From positions 1,054,001 to 1,118,000 of the forward strand of contig JANUWI010000008.1 in NCBI GenBank assembly GCA_025504975.1: 64,000 nt of DNA, given 5' to 3'. The position numbers and the translations under genes are program-made. Source of the stretch: Plenodomus lindquistii (lineage: Eukaryota > Ascomycota > Dothideomycetes > Pleosporales > Leptosphaeriaceae). Shown here piece after piece: positions 11,865 to 22,879 of this stretch. The notes beneath the pieces are model-generated. The model was not told the DNA's origin, made no database searches, and was given only the letters and a program-made list of their open reading frames with translations. How positions within the stretch are numbered: position 1 is the stretch's first letter; every line of letters begins with the position of its first letter.

Positions 11865-12183
11865 TTCTGTGAGGGACTGACCATACAATCCAGATTTGAC
11901 AGTACTGCTAGTTCATCGCTTCGTCATAGTCTCGCGGCTTCGTCGTCGCCGATGGGAAAGGTGTTGACCGTCGGAGCGCCATGGCTGCACTCTGGGCAAG
12001 CGCGCGGCGCAGGAAGTAAGAATGACAGAGAATGGTAGTGCAATTTTCGTATTAACTGTGATGTTTGCATCGCAGAGATCGGCGGAAGGTTTTGGTGAGG
12101 AGATGGGAGAGGCAACCACCCCGTCGGTGCCACGCGATACAAATTGGAACAGGAAGGCAGGCTCAACGTATGGCGATATTTTC
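11865..12183. other. Intergenic region upstream of the unrecognised gene
   Basis: 319 bp holding the promoter side of the minus-strand gene at 9903..11864 and the 3' end of the SnoaL-like gene. Nothing specific is recognisable. Confidence 0.4.
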
Positions 12184-12779
12184 TCAATACTCTTTCATAA
12201 TTTTCTCGTCACCTATTCGCTGTGTAAACGCAACCGTTCTCTTCTCAATCCTCCACAATCCACTCGCTCCTGGGACACCTTCATAGTCTCCATTTGGGGT
12301 TCTCTGTGTGACTACGAGATGATCCATGTACCTCCCATACGCACACAACAGCTTACCCTCATGCTGGCCTTGACCGAAGTGTGCGCCCTGAAAGTATGTA
12401 ACCGCGAACGCAGTGTTGCCGTCGAGGCCAAATGTAATCCTTTGCGTCGTCAGGCTGTGATGCGTTCGAATAGGTCCGAGACTGTTGTTGGATCAGTGCT
12501 GGCGCTGGGAATTTTCAAGGTACAGTACCGCTTCTGAATTGCAGCGCTCACAGCTTGCACGCCTTTCAGATCCGAATCGAATGGGTAGTTCGCCGCGACA
12601 TCAGGCGTGAAGACAGTTGATAATTCGTCGAAGCTCTTTGTATCTAGCGCTTCACAGTAGCGGGCAATCACATTTTGAATGGCTATATAATCACAAGTGT
12701 TGAGATTGAGATTAGGCTGTCTCGGCATATTGAAGATTGCTTGATGCTTCGACTCCTCTGCGCGCTCGAGTGAAGACAT
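12184..12779 (-). CDS. SnoaL-like domain protein
   Basis: Two exons, 12529..12779 and 12184..12481, are separated by a 47-nt intron and encode 182 residues in a closed frame. The sequence has the SnoaL-type alpha+beta cone fold pattern: an N-terminal helix pair (YIAIQNVIARYCEALDTKSF), then DELSTVFTPDVAANYPF. The beta sheet follows, with HHSLTTQRITFGLDGNTAFA and GRYMDHLVV, then LWRIEKRTVAFTQRIGD. The family includes polyketide cyclases, dehydratases, hydroxynitrile-lyase-like proteins and many proteins of unknown function. The substrate cannot be told from sequence. There is no biosynthetic cluster next to it; the nearest possible redox partner is the FAD monooxygenase 3 kb downstream in the window. 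The start was chosen at the first ATG of the conserved frame. Confidence 0.82.
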
Positions 12780-13369
12780 GGTCACAGCGACGCGTACGCA
12801 AGTGAGGTTTATAGTAACGACTCCGGAACCCCGCGAAGCCCGACGAAGCAACTGGTCGCCTTCTAGGACCGAACGACCTGGCCCACCTGATGCCAACAAA
12901 TATTTGAGATGCCTCCTCAGCCTTGAGCCCATATAATATGGTGTCTCCGTTGCGCGAACTTCGCAATAAATGATATAAAATAGGTACTAAGGTAAGCTGT
13001 CTGACATCATTGCACGTGGTGCGACTTGTTGAATACGGCCCCAGCGAACTTCCGGAGCTGATCAAGATGTATGCCACTGACACGTATACTCATTGGGATA
13101 TCCACTTACCAGCGCAAGAGTACTAGATCAAGGAAGCATAGTTGGGTTCCAGGGACATTTGTGGGGGAAGGCTCTGCTCTGTTTGTGGCGCATGCATTGT
13201 CTTCTGAGACGTGCTGCACGGGAGCGACGACGAAGGCATGAGTCCCGATACTAAAGGAGAAGGACGACAGCCGCTGTCAAGCCTTGTTCGAAGACTAGAT
13301 TGCTTTCCTCATGCTCGAACAGCCATGAACAAGATTCCTCCTATAATATCAAGCAAATGACAGACTCAA
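12780..13369. other. Intergenic region upstream of SnoaL-like gene
   Basis: 590 bp between the SnoaL-like start and the stop of the next minus-strand gene. Open frames here are short and biased only by chance. No RNA gene or repeat is seen. Confidence 0.4.
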
Positions 13370-13738
13370 TCAAACTTTGCCAACCACTTGATCGAAATGC
13401 TTAAAGCAAAATTGCCCTCCAACAAAACATGTGCCCAGCCACTTCCACCAGGCCAGACTGCCCATACTCACCCCATGCGCACTTAGCCTCTGTGTGAACA
13501 TTGCTGTTTCGACCGCGTGTGCGCCAAAGAGGAAGTAAAACAATCCGTTCTGGATCCAGCGCGCATACTTCAGGGCGTTGGGAGATCCTGAAATGCCATA
13601 GTTGTACAGAGGTGAGCCGGGCGAGATGACCTCGCTGCGAGCAGAGAGAGCCATGATGATGCCGCAGACGACAATGGGCTTGAGATAGGGGGAGGAAGGG
13701 GCGATGTAGGTGTTGTGGAGGTTCTTGAGGGGAGGCAT
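13370..13738 (-). CDS. Small membrane protein, TMEM254/DUF4499-like
   Basis: Single exon, 122 residues. Three hydrophobic segments are visible: about 20-33 (KPIVVCGIIMALSA), about 62-78 (IQNGLFYFLFGAHAVET) and about 95-112 (WWKWLGTCFVGGQFCFKH). The arrangement of the second segment ending H-A-V-E, a short hydrophilic loop with HG, then a W-rich third segment resembles the DUF4499/TMEM254 family of unknown function. This assignment comes from pattern recall, not a search. No signal peptide is evident. Confidence 0.68.
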   Translation of the reverse strand: MPPLKNLHNTYIAPSSPYLKPIVVCGIIMALSARSEVISPGSPLYNYGISGSPNALKYARWIQNGLFYFLFGAHAVETAMFTQRLSAHGVSMGSLAWWKWLGTCFVGGQFCFKHFDQVVGKV

Positions 13739-15735
13739 GGCTCGGGGATTGTCTGTTCTTGGTTGCTCTGGGAACTGAAGGTGATGTGTTGATAGGTGTT
13801 AAAGCTGTTCGAGAGCGCTGCTTCTTTATCAGACATTCGTTGAGGACGTCCGTTGCTGGCCGAGACTTCTTGGTCGACTTACACGAGTATTCAAATTCCC
13901 GGGACAGACAACGGTCGTGGATGAGAAGAGGCAGTTGTTTGCAAAGGTTGACAACCCTGTTCAGCAATGCCCACAACGTCGTCTACGGAAGCCTCGGTAA
14001 ATACTCGCCAAGACTCATTCACTCCAGCATCCGCCCACGAGTCAGCGAGTTATCAACACCAACAGTGCGACTATGAACCATTGGGTTGCATGTGGTCAGC
14101 AGACATTGTCTACGCCGTCCAGCTCTGCCAGGGTTTCGCGAACGATTATCCACAGCCCATTACCCGCCTGTTACGAGACGACGCACGCATGGTGTAAATT
14201 GCCGCATATGGCATGAAGAATACCAAACAGTCGTGGATTACTGGAACCACTGCAAACCACAGTTAAGGTTGCGCTCATGCAGCGAACTGCGATCTCGTGA
14301 CACTGGGCAGGTGCTGGAGCGTGCGTAGGCGCTTGTGCGACGGTAGGCGCCGTGTGATGAAAAGAGGCCGCATAAGAGGCCAGGAAGCGTGTGGCACACC
14401 TGAGGGCAGGATGAGTGGGATGACATGCTGACGTCTGTACGTACGAAGGAGCGCGGGACGGGAAACCAGAAAATAGCTTATCTTTGATTATGAAGGGTAC
14501 ACGCATTGTCTACATTCCTATCTCATCGATGCTATACCTACTCTCTTGGTCCTGACGACTGGCAGGCAGAGTAAAGTAGACAGAGCTTCTTGATGCCATC
14601 GGATCCACCATCTCGACCACTGCACCACGCCCGGACAAGCCATCCCTGGTCCGCACGCTACCGCAACACTGCACCGAAAGCCGCTTTAGTCCACCTGCAG
14701 CTTGCATACAGCGACACGAAAGCGGTAACAGTCTAACAGTATCGAGTTCACGTGGCCATGCATGGCATGCCGGCGTTGCTGCACCACCCATCACAGGGCG
14801 GATATGTGATTGGCTTGATTGTAGCATTTCCTGCCAGAGGATGGAGCATCATTTCAAGCGAAGCTCGGCTCGTTACATGGATCAACCTTTGAGCTGTACA
14901 GAGTTCAATGGATATCAAGGAGAATTACCTAGAAAGGAATATTGGGCACGTGGATGGTGGAATGAGGCTTCAAGGTTCCATTCAGTCTCATGGGTTCTTC
15001 ATCTAGGCTGCGTTTTGGTCCTGAGGTGTATGTACAGTATGGTCCATGTCAGAGAAACTGGAGGGGAGGCTTAACGCACATCTCTGGCGCAACCTTTGTG
15101 GCCCGTTTGTGTGTGTGCGCTCTGGGTGGCACACATTGGTGGCACAGTAGCGTGCCTCGACTCCCGTAGCATAGCACGACCTATGCACCTCCATGGTGAA
15201 CATGCCAGTGTGGTTGAGACATACCCAGGTCCAATAGTAGTTCAAACTTGTTACCTTGATAATATCTGAGAAAACTGTCAAGTATTTATGCACTTCACAT
15301 TCCTCGTTAGCCACGTTTTTTCTCTTCTGTTTGTAGATCTCGAATCTGTAGTCCCGCGGTCCAAGATACCATATGTTAGCCCTCTCTACAACCGCACGTT
15401 CACGCAGCACGACCTTGATGCACAGCCAGGCAACTCTCCAGGCCACATCTGTGCCGATAGCAGCGTACATATGCAACACCTTTAACAGTGGGAGAATGAC
15501 GACATGAAGTCCCGCAAAGTCGGTTCCCCAACCGTCCCGAAGCTGACCAAACCCCCAGTCGAGTATCGGCACCACATCACGAATATACATGGAGTACATT
15601 ACCAGCGCGAGACGACAGCCGGCTGCCTAAGTATATAGCATCTCTTGGCCACATGAATCGTACTGCCGACGGACAAGAGATTGCTCTACTTTGTCTATAC
15701 AAGGGCTGCCCATAAGAACCAAGACATAAACAAGC
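13739..15735. other. Two-kilobase stretch without a recognisable gene
   Basis: About 2.0 kb with only scattered open frames. The longest (minus strand 15003..15599, 198 codons) has an odd composition rich in Trp, Cys and His and no recognisable motif. No transposase, reverse-transcriptase, LTR, rRNA or tRNA signal was seen by eye. It holds the promoters of the genes on either side. Confidence 0.5.
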
Positions 15736-17028
15736 ATGGCCTCACCAAGACCGATGAACATTATCATCCTGGGCGGCGGTATAGCCGGCCTCACAACCGC
15801 CCTCTCTCTCACGAAATTCGCACCATCGTTCCAGACACCGCCGACGATTACACTCTACGAGGTCCGTCCCCAACCCGCCACAATTGGTGGCGCTGTTAAC
15901 CTCACGCCGAATGCACTCCGCCTCCTCTCGCACCTTGGCGCTCTGGACGAGATCCGAGCCGCAAAGTATGGCGCAGAGTGCAAAGCCGTCGAGGTGTTCG
16001 ACTTGTACAGCAACGTCAAGATCGCCGAGAGTAGTTTTCGCGGGCCTGAGGGAAAAGGATTAGGGGATCCTGCATTCACGGCATTGAGGATCACGAGAGG
16101 AGAGGCGTTGAGGGGGGTTCTTGCTGCGATTGACAAGTGTCCGAATGTACAGCTGATATGTGGGAAGAAGACGGTAGAGATCCGTGAGGATGATACGGGG
16201 GTGGACTTGACATTTGATAATGGAGAACAAGTTAGGGGCGACATATTGATTGGCTGTGACGGCATACACAGCGTCACACGTCTCAAGCACGTTGAACCTG
16301 AGCGGAAAGCCATATATTCGGGGATATGCAATGCGTTCGGATTCTCGCCGCGAAGATTGATCGATGGGAAGTTCGAGCCCGTACATTTCGAAACCAGCGG
16401 GATGAACTTTGGAAGAAAGGGCATGTTGCTTACGAGTTTCCATGATGAGGTCAAGGAGAGCGTGTATGTCGGTGCGTTGATGCAATTACCAGAGATTGCG
16501 TCGAGGGAGGGATGGACAGCAGCTGGTAGCGATGCGGTGAAGACAAGGAAAGAGATGCTGGAGCGGTATGAGGGTGCCGCGAATCCGCTGATTCAGCATT
16601 TGATTCAGGATGCAGAGGACTTGTTCTTGTGGCCGGTGTTCACGCTGACGAAGGGAGGCAAATGGGCAACTGAGCGCGTTATGCTAATTGGCGATTCGGC
16701 GCATGCCATGCCACCGCAGGGAGAGAGCACGGGCATCGTGTTTGAAGATGGAGTGTTGTTTTCAAGATGTCTTGCAAAGTGGATTGAAACGAGGCAAGCC
16801 GAGGGCGTGCCGGTCAAAGAGGCGTTCGACGCGTACGAGAAGTTGCGTCGGGCACGTGTTGACACTGCGTTTGATGAGAGCCAGAGTGTTGTCAAGACTG
16901 TGCAAGACACCCCATGGCTGGGACACAAGATCAAGATGAACGTGGTTCCGTGGTATCTGTGGTGGACTAGATCGTACCGGGAGAAGCACTTTGTCGAGGA
17001 TGTGACAACGTGCGAATTGGGGTACTGA
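15736..17028 (+). CDS. FAD-dependent monooxygenase (salicylate-hydroxylase-like)
   Basis: Single exon, 430 residues. It has the three class A flavoprotein monooxygenase signatures in order. The N-terminal dinucleotide-binding GxGxxG is ILGGGIAGLTTALSL near residues 11-25. The DG motif is DILIGCDGIHSVTR in the middle. The GD motif is RVMLIGDSAHAMPPQGE near residue 319. Such enzymes use FAD and NAD(P)H to hydroxylate aromatic or polyketide substrates. The substrate here is unknown. No polyketide synthase, terpene cyclase or cytochrome P450 lies nearby in the window, so a role in aromatic catabolism is as likely as one in secondary metabolism. A second ATG at 15757 (MNIIILGG) is a possible start. 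Confidence 0.9.
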   Translation: MASPRPMNIIILGGGIAGLTTALSLTKFAPSFQTPPTITLYEVRPQPATIGGAVNLTPNALRLLSHLGALDEIRAAKYGAECKAVEVFDLYSNVKIAESSFRGPEGKGLGDPAFTALRITRGEALRGVLAAIDKCPNVQLICGKKTVEIREDDTGVDLTFDNGEQVRGDILIGCDGIHSVTRLKHVEPERKAIYSGICNAFGFSPRRLIDGKFEPVHFETSGMNFGRKGMLLTSFHDEVKESVYVGALMQLPEIASREGWTAAGSDAVKTRKEMLERYEGAANPLIQHLIQDAEDLFLWPVFTLTKGGKWATERVMLIGDSAHAMPPQGESTGIVFEDGVLFSRCLAKWIETRQAEGVPVKEAFDAYEKLRRARVDTAFDESQSVVKTVQDTPWLGHKIKMNVVPWYLWWTRSYREKHFVEDVTTCELGY

Positions 17029-17241
17029 GCCGCTGGGCTGATGAGAGTCCTTGGCTATGTATATTTAAGATCAGCATATCAAGCTTGGCTAAACATAAGA
17101 CGGGATTGGCACAACGTGCTCCGAACTTTGATGATTCAGACGTGTCCTATTTAACGCCAGGTGCATATGCGCTTACTCCACAATATCGACAATAGCAATT
17201 CCAGAATATTCGTACACTCGATTGTGCGTCTCAACAGCACA

Positions 17242-18194
17242 CTACTGCTGTCTCTTCTGGGCATTGGGGCCCATCTCTTTGCTGAAAGCGAAGTAAGAAA
17301 CCTCAAGGCTGGTGAGGGCTCGCACACCGACGAGGAGAATAAGGAAGAGTGGGATAATAGCAGCAAAGCCCATGAAGATACCGGGCGTGAAGAACTGGTA
17401 GTGCTCAAACAGGCCGCCCTCGGTCGTATTGGACTGCTTGTCGTGTGCGGAAAGGTCGCGCTTCAGCTCCATCTGCACCGAGTCGGAGAATGAGCTTTCG
17501 TAGGTGTAGTGCTCTAGCTGCACTTTGGCCTGCGACTCGGTCTGCGGGGTGGTGACGTAGATGACGGTGAAGTCGTGCTCGTTGGCTGTGTCGAAGATGT
17601 AGTCGGCAAGTATGGTGTCTGGACGTGTCAGTGATGGGCATGGGCAGACTGTAGTAGGGATCCACACCATCGTTGAGCAGCTTCTCTCTCCGTTGCGCCG
17701 GGTCCGACGAGGTTGCCAGCTCTTGTGAGACGTGGCCGTGGACCCAAGCATCGTTGTCGGCGTGCTTGGACGCGCAATGCGTGTGCAGGTGCTTCTTGAT
17801 GGCCGCCACATCGACGAGGCCGACCACCTCGGGGGTGACGACGGCAGTCTTGACGGCCGGGTGCCGTCCGGTGGTCAGGCTGCTTAGCTGTGGGGCGTTG
17901 CGCGCGTCTGCGAAGTCGTCGGACGAGACGCCCTGCTGCTCGAGGAACATGTACGAGCTGGTCGGGCAGTCTTTGAGGGCGTCGAGCACATGGGCGGTGA
18001 TGCGTGCCGAGTCGACTATGGGGCCGTGGGTGCTGGGCATGTGCAGGCTTTGTTGGTTAGCTGGGACGAGTGAGAGGATGCGGCGACTGCGCGTACTCTG
18101 CTGAGGAGACGAGGAAGAAGGGCGAGGTGTTGCCGAAGGCCAGCGCAGAGGGCAGCGCCGCCAGGGCGAGGGCGCCGACGAGTGACTTGGCCAT
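17242..18194 (-). CDS. BIG1: BIG1, ER membrane protein for beta-1,6-glucan synthesis
   Basis: Three exons, 18097..18194, 17668..18047 and 17242..17618, join to 284 residues. The 49-nt second intron has a clear CACTGAC branch site. The N-terminus is a signal peptide (MAKSLVGALALAALPSALAF). The lumenal part is poorly conserved. The C-terminus carries the diagnostic Big1 segment: FFTPGIFMG, one transmembrane helix (IIPLFLILLVGVRAL) and SLEVSYFAF. The region is related to the V-ATPase accessory protein ATP6AP1. Yeast Big1 resides in the ER and is needed for beta-1,6-glucan in the cell wall and for V-ATPase assembly. It is divergent from the NF-X1-type gene, 479 bp away. Confidence 0.88.
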
Positions 18195-18673
18195 GTGTGC
18201 GGTGAGAGTGATGGTGGTGGTGACGAGGATGGCAATGTCACGATGCGATGCGATGCGATTCGATGCGATGCGGAGCTCCCAGGCGGCGGTGCCAACGCTG
18301 CAGGCTGCGCAGTTGATCGAGGCCGGAGGCTAGCCGCGAACAGCGACATGGGCAGCACATGGGCCTATGACGCGCTCCAGGCCTGCCGCCTCGCAATTTC
18401 CACGGCGCTCTCTCACGGTCGTTGTCACTCTCGCACCCCACGGCTGCATTGCATTGCATTCTCCTGCTGTCCGCCAGCCTGGAGACGGCAGACTGGAAAT
18501 GCATGCATGCAATCTGACTCATTCACCGTCTGGACGGACGTCCCGCTAGCGTGGTGCTTGCTGCTTGCTCAGACAGACTCCTCTACCGACATAGTGCGCA
18601 CTGGAAGCAGAGATTGTGTCGCCACTGCCAGCCCATTTTCTCATTGCCACCACCACTACTGCCGCCGCCCAAC
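18195..18673. promoter_or_regulatory. Shared upstream region BIG1 / FAP1
   Basis: 479 bp between divergent starts. It contains short tandem repeats: six CGATG-type pentamers at 18241..18270 (five perfect, one CGATT), three GCATT units at 18446..18460, and a GCATGCATGC palindromic run at 18501..18510. No TATA box is evident. Regulatory function is inferred only from position. Confidence 0.5.
18241..18270. repeat. CGATG pentamer tandem repeat
   Basis: Three CGATG units, one CGATT variant and two more CGATG units run without interruption, 47 bp upstream of the BIG1 start codon. Confidence 0.85.
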
Positions 18674-21600
18674 ATGGCCACCACCGCCCCCGGAGGCCCC
18701 TCGCAAGAGGCCCAGCGGCGAAGACGCCCTCGCAACCGCAACCGAAACACGCCAGACCAGCAAGACGACGCACCCGCCGAACAGCTCGCGCAACGAGGGG
18801 GACGCAGTAGCCGTGGGCGGGGGAGGGGAGGGCACACTGAAGCCGCACGACCCTCGGCGCCCAACACAGCTGCGGCCTTTGCGCTGGTACCACAGTCTGT
18901 GCAAGAGGCTGCACACCGGAATGGAGGTCGAGACGGCCGCGGTCGTGGCCGTGGCCGTGGCCGGGGTGGCGTCGACCGCTTCCCACAGCGTGTTGCGGCA
19001 GGTGGCCGCCAATTTGGAGGCCAGCTGACGGTCGAGGGCGATGCTTCTCCACGCGCGACCGCGCACCACGGCCAGCCAGGCCTCCAAGCAGATGCGCCTG
19101 CCTTCCAGCCTGGCCAGCCCATTGCCCCGCCCAAGCCACGCGCCCCACGAGAGAAGCGCCCACAGGCCCCAAAGTCGACGGCCGCCGACATCGCCACGCG
19201 GACCCACGAGGACATTGACAACGGCCACTACGAATGCGCCATCTGCACAGAGCATGTCAAGAGACAGTCCAAGGGCGTCTGGTCGTGCAGGACGTGCTGG
19301 ACAGTGTTCCACTTGGCCTGCATCAAGAAGTGGTCCACCAACGAGGGCTCGGCAGCCGCTCGACAGCAAGCTCCAGACGGCCAACTGCCACCTCCCCGGC
19401 AATGGCGCTGCCCAGGCTGCAACCTGCCCAAGGATACATTGCCCAAGAGCTTCCACTGCTGGTGCGAGAAGGAGCTGGACCCCAGATCTTTGCCTGGGCT
19501 TCCACCCTTTTCGTGCGGCCAGACGTGCTCCAGGCCTCGAATACTCCCCAAAAAATGTCCCCATCCATGCGCCTCTACCTGCCATGCTGGCCCTTGCCCT
19601 CCCTGTAGCCTCATGGGGCCGACCCAGCACTGCTTCTGTGGCAACAAGTCTGTCACTCGCCGATGCGTCGACACCGACTACGACAACGGATGGACCTGTG
19701 GAGAGACGTGCGGAGAGGTCATGTCTTGTGGAGAGCACCAGTGCATGGAGCCTTGTCATGAGGGCCCTTGTGGAGCTTGCGAGGTTCGGGTTCCCGCGCG
19801 CTGCTACTGCGGTCAGATCGAGAAGGACATTCTGTGCCATGATCGCGCAGAGGAAAAGCACAGCCGCCAGTCCCACGTTGGTGATGACGGTACTCAAGTT
19901 GTCGAAGAGTGGACAGGCACTTTCCAATGCCCGCGCCTATGCGGTCGAATGTTTGATTGTGGGAAGCATGCTTGCGAGACCGCCTGCCACCAACAGGACG
20001 CCAGCGCTCCACATTGCCCGCGATCACCCGACGTTGTGTCGCGCTGTCCATGTGGCAAGACCAAATTAAAAGACATGCCTCAATTGGCACGAACAGCATG
20101 CGACGATCCAATCCCAAATTGCGACAAACCTTGCGGTCAATCACTTCCGTGTGGTCATCAGTGTCAACAGCTTTGCCACCAGGGGGAATGTCGCCCTTGT
20201 CTCAACAGAATCACCGTCTCATGTCGCTGCCAACGCACCACTTCCAATACGATATGCCATCAAGGAGATATTGAGCCGCCTCAATGCATGCGAGTGTGTC
20301 GCGTCTCACTGAATTGTGGACGCCACGAGTGTGGAGAGCGCTGCTGTGCGGGTGAGAAGAGGGCCGCAGAGAGGCAGTCGAATCGCCGTAAAGCCAGACC
20401 CCTAGGTTCGGCACCTCGCCAGCCCGGCGACAACTTTGAAGCTGTGAGTATCCAAAATGGATCCGACTAAGGCCTTGCTAATCATCTTCCAGGAGCACAT
20501 CTGCACGCGCAGTTGTGGTCGACAATTGAAATGCGGTAATCCAGAGCACCTCTGCCAAGAGTTATGTCACAAGGGCCCATGTGGGACGTGTCGTGATGCA
20601 GTCTTTGACGAGCTTAGTTGCCACTGTGGTCGTACTGTTCTGCAGCCACCACTACCCTGTGGTACGAGACCTCCTCCATGCCGATTCAAGTGTGAAAGAC
20701 CGAAGGATTGCGGACACCCACAGCTAGATCACAGCTGTCACGGAGACGACCAGGAATGCCCAAAATGTGCGTACTTGACAACAAAGACCTGTCTGTGTGG
20801 GAAGAGCGTCCTCAAGAACCAGCCTTGCTGGCTCAATGAGGTTCGCTGCGGTCAAGTCTGCGATCGCACCCTCAAATGCGGCACCCACAAGTGCCAGAAG
20901 CAATGCCACAGACCGGGACAGTGTGATGAGCCATGCACACAACCATGCGGTAAGGAGCTCAGTGTCTGTGTACATCCTTGCATGGCAAAATGCCACTTTC
21001 CTCAGCCTTGCAAAGAAGAAAAGCCCTGTTCGCAGAAGATCTTGGTCACCTGCGAATGTCAGAGGATCAAGCAAGAAGCCAAGTGTGCCGCATCGAAGCA
21101 CAGTGAAGGCAACTTGAGGAAAGTGCTGAAATGCGACGAGGAATGTGCACGTTTGGAGCGTAATCGCAAGCTGGCTCTCGCTCTGAACGTTGACCCAGAG
21201 CACCAGAATGATCATGTTCCGTATTCGGACGCAACGCTGAACATGTATCAGCAAAATTCGACTTGGGCTGCAACTCAGGAGAAGCAGCTCAGGCTCTTCG
21301 CCGCCGATCCAGATGAGAACCGCCTTCGTTTCAAGCCAATGCCCAGAAATCAGCGGGCGTTCGTTCACTCGCTTGCGGAGGACTTTGGTTTCGATTCAGA
21401 GAGCATGGATCCCGAACCTCATCGCCATGTCGCCATCTTCAAAACACCGCGCTTCGTGATGGCGCCCATGAGAACTTTGGCAGATTGCGCTAGGACCCGT
21501 CAGTTACAACAGCGCATTGCACCAGCCCCCGTCGCGACTTCAGCAGCTACGTTGCGGCCCAAGCCGAGCAACACAAGCGGTGATCCATATAACGCCTTCA

Positions 21601-22358
21601 TCATATTGAATCCTCGCTTCGCCCTCACCATTGAAGAAATCAACATTGTGCTTAGGAATGTACTCGCAATGACCTCCTTCAGGCTCGAGCTAGAGATCAA
21701 CTTCCTTCCCAGTGAGGCCGTAGCCCTTAAGCCTCCGCTGGCGGCACGTCTCAGCATTCCTGATCGCGATATGCAGGCGATGCTTGAGTCTATCAAAGAG
21801 CCCTTATCACAAGCCTTCATCACACAGAAGATTGGTGGCAACTTGCAGCTTGCAAGACTTGATTCGTCACTGAACGTTCAGCGGAAAGAGTCTGATATTG
21901 GTCCAGGTAGCGGTTGGAGCCAAGTAGCAGCCTCGAAGGGTGTTCCTCTTCGCCAAATACCCAGCCGTACACCTTTTGGTAATAAAGGAGGGTTTGCGGT
22001 GCTGAGCTTGAGTAGCACGAAGAAGAAGAAGCCGAAGCCTATCGAGGTTGCGGAGGACTGGGAGGCAGCAGAGGAGGAAGAGGAGGAGAAGGAGGAGAAG
22101 GAGGAGAAGGAGGAGAAGGAGGAGAAGGAGGAGAAGGAGGAGAAGGAGGAGAAGGAGGAGAAGGAGGAGAAGGAGGAGAAGGAGAAGGCCAGCGAGCCGA
22201 ACAGTGGTGTCGTTAGCGAGGATAAAGGGTCTACTTCATGTCCACGTAGTGCCGCTGATAGAAAGGACGGTTCTCAGAACGAAGGGGAGCCTCAAAAGGA
22301 GAAGTCACTCATTATTGAGTCAACACTGGGACGTTGGGCAGATCTGGAAGACGATTGA
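18674..22358 (+). CDS. FAP1: NF-X1-type zinc-finger protein with R3H domain (FAP1-like)
   Basis: Two exons, 18674..20443 and 20493..22358, with a 49-nt intron, encode 1211 residues. An RGG/RGRG-rich N-terminus leads to a RING-like finger at about 185-250 (YECAICTEHVKRQSKGVW). A long series of cysteine/histidine-rich NF-X1 fingers follows (for example CGEHQCMEPCHEGPCGAC and CGTHKCQKQCHRPGQC). An R3H domain sits at about 865-930 (NQRAFVHSLAEDFGF). The acidic C-terminal tail contains an E-E-K tandem repeat. Yeast Fap1 and animal NFX1/NFXL1 bind nucleic acids; Fap1 binds FKBP12 and relates to rapamycin tolerance. The start at 18674 is chosen because the upstream in-frame extension looks non-coding. 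Confidence 0.93.
22083..22181 (+). repeat. Coding minisatellite, 9-bp unit x 11
   Basis: Eleven perfect head-to-tail copies of the nonamer GAGGAGAAG lie in frame inside the FAP1-like gene and encode (Glu-Glu-Lys)11. Degenerate copies flank it on both sides. The perfect identity between copies suggests recent expansion. Confidence 0.95.
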
Positions 22359-22879
22359 ACCAAGAGAAGTGTCTACAATGTGTCGGTCTATGAGAATACA
22401 GTTTCTCCAGTGCATTGTCTAAAGCACGTCGATACCGTAGATATAATCCATGAGACGAGCTCATCGTTGTACAAAAAACCCCTTGCAGTCAGATACATTC
22501 ACTGAACATTCAGATACGAATATGAGGACTTTATATGCTACTCCAGGATTCGACGCGAGGCGATAGGATGGGATCCACCTCACACCACCACATGCACGCC
22601 CAGAACTTGGCAACGCTGTGCAACAGCAGAGCATGTACATCGGCTCCCGAGGTTATGCAGATAGCCTCAACCAGAGAACATGTAGAGTAGAGACGTGGAC
22701 TCAATCGATGACGTGGTGCGTCAATCCTTCGTCTCTTGTCGTCTATCATCTATCGTCTCTTGCTCTCGCGCGTCGTAGCTACCTTCCTCAACTCCGCATA
22801 AATCAAGCAAGCCGGATAACCACCCTTCACCTGGCATCGCAGCCTCAACAGCTAATTCCGCCAATCCAACACCCAAACA
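22359..22879. other. Intergenic region, promoter of L-lactate dehydrogenase
   Basis: 521 bp downstream of FAP1 and upstream of LDH. It contains CT-rich stretches (TCGTCTATCATCTATCGTCTC, about 22736-22756) of the kind common near fungal transcription starts. No other feature is recognised. Confidence 0.45.

Noticed and set aside
12022..12537. 171-codon plus-strand frame
   Set aside because: It lies antisense to the SnoaL-like gene, whose two exons close perfectly and show a known fold pattern.
15003..15599. 198-codon minus-strand frame in the gene-poor stretch
   Set aside because: Composition rich in Trp, Cys and His, no motif and no intron pattern. It cannot be supported without expression or conservation.
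12184..17028. Secondary-metabolite gene cluster
   Set aside because: Only two possible tailoring-type enzymes are present; no synthase, terpene cyclase, P450, transporter or regulator adjoins them.
18656..19927. 423-codon antisense frame opposite the NF-X1-type gene
   Set aside because: Same cause: codon bias on the plus strand. The product lacks any domain and starts and ends inside the real gene.
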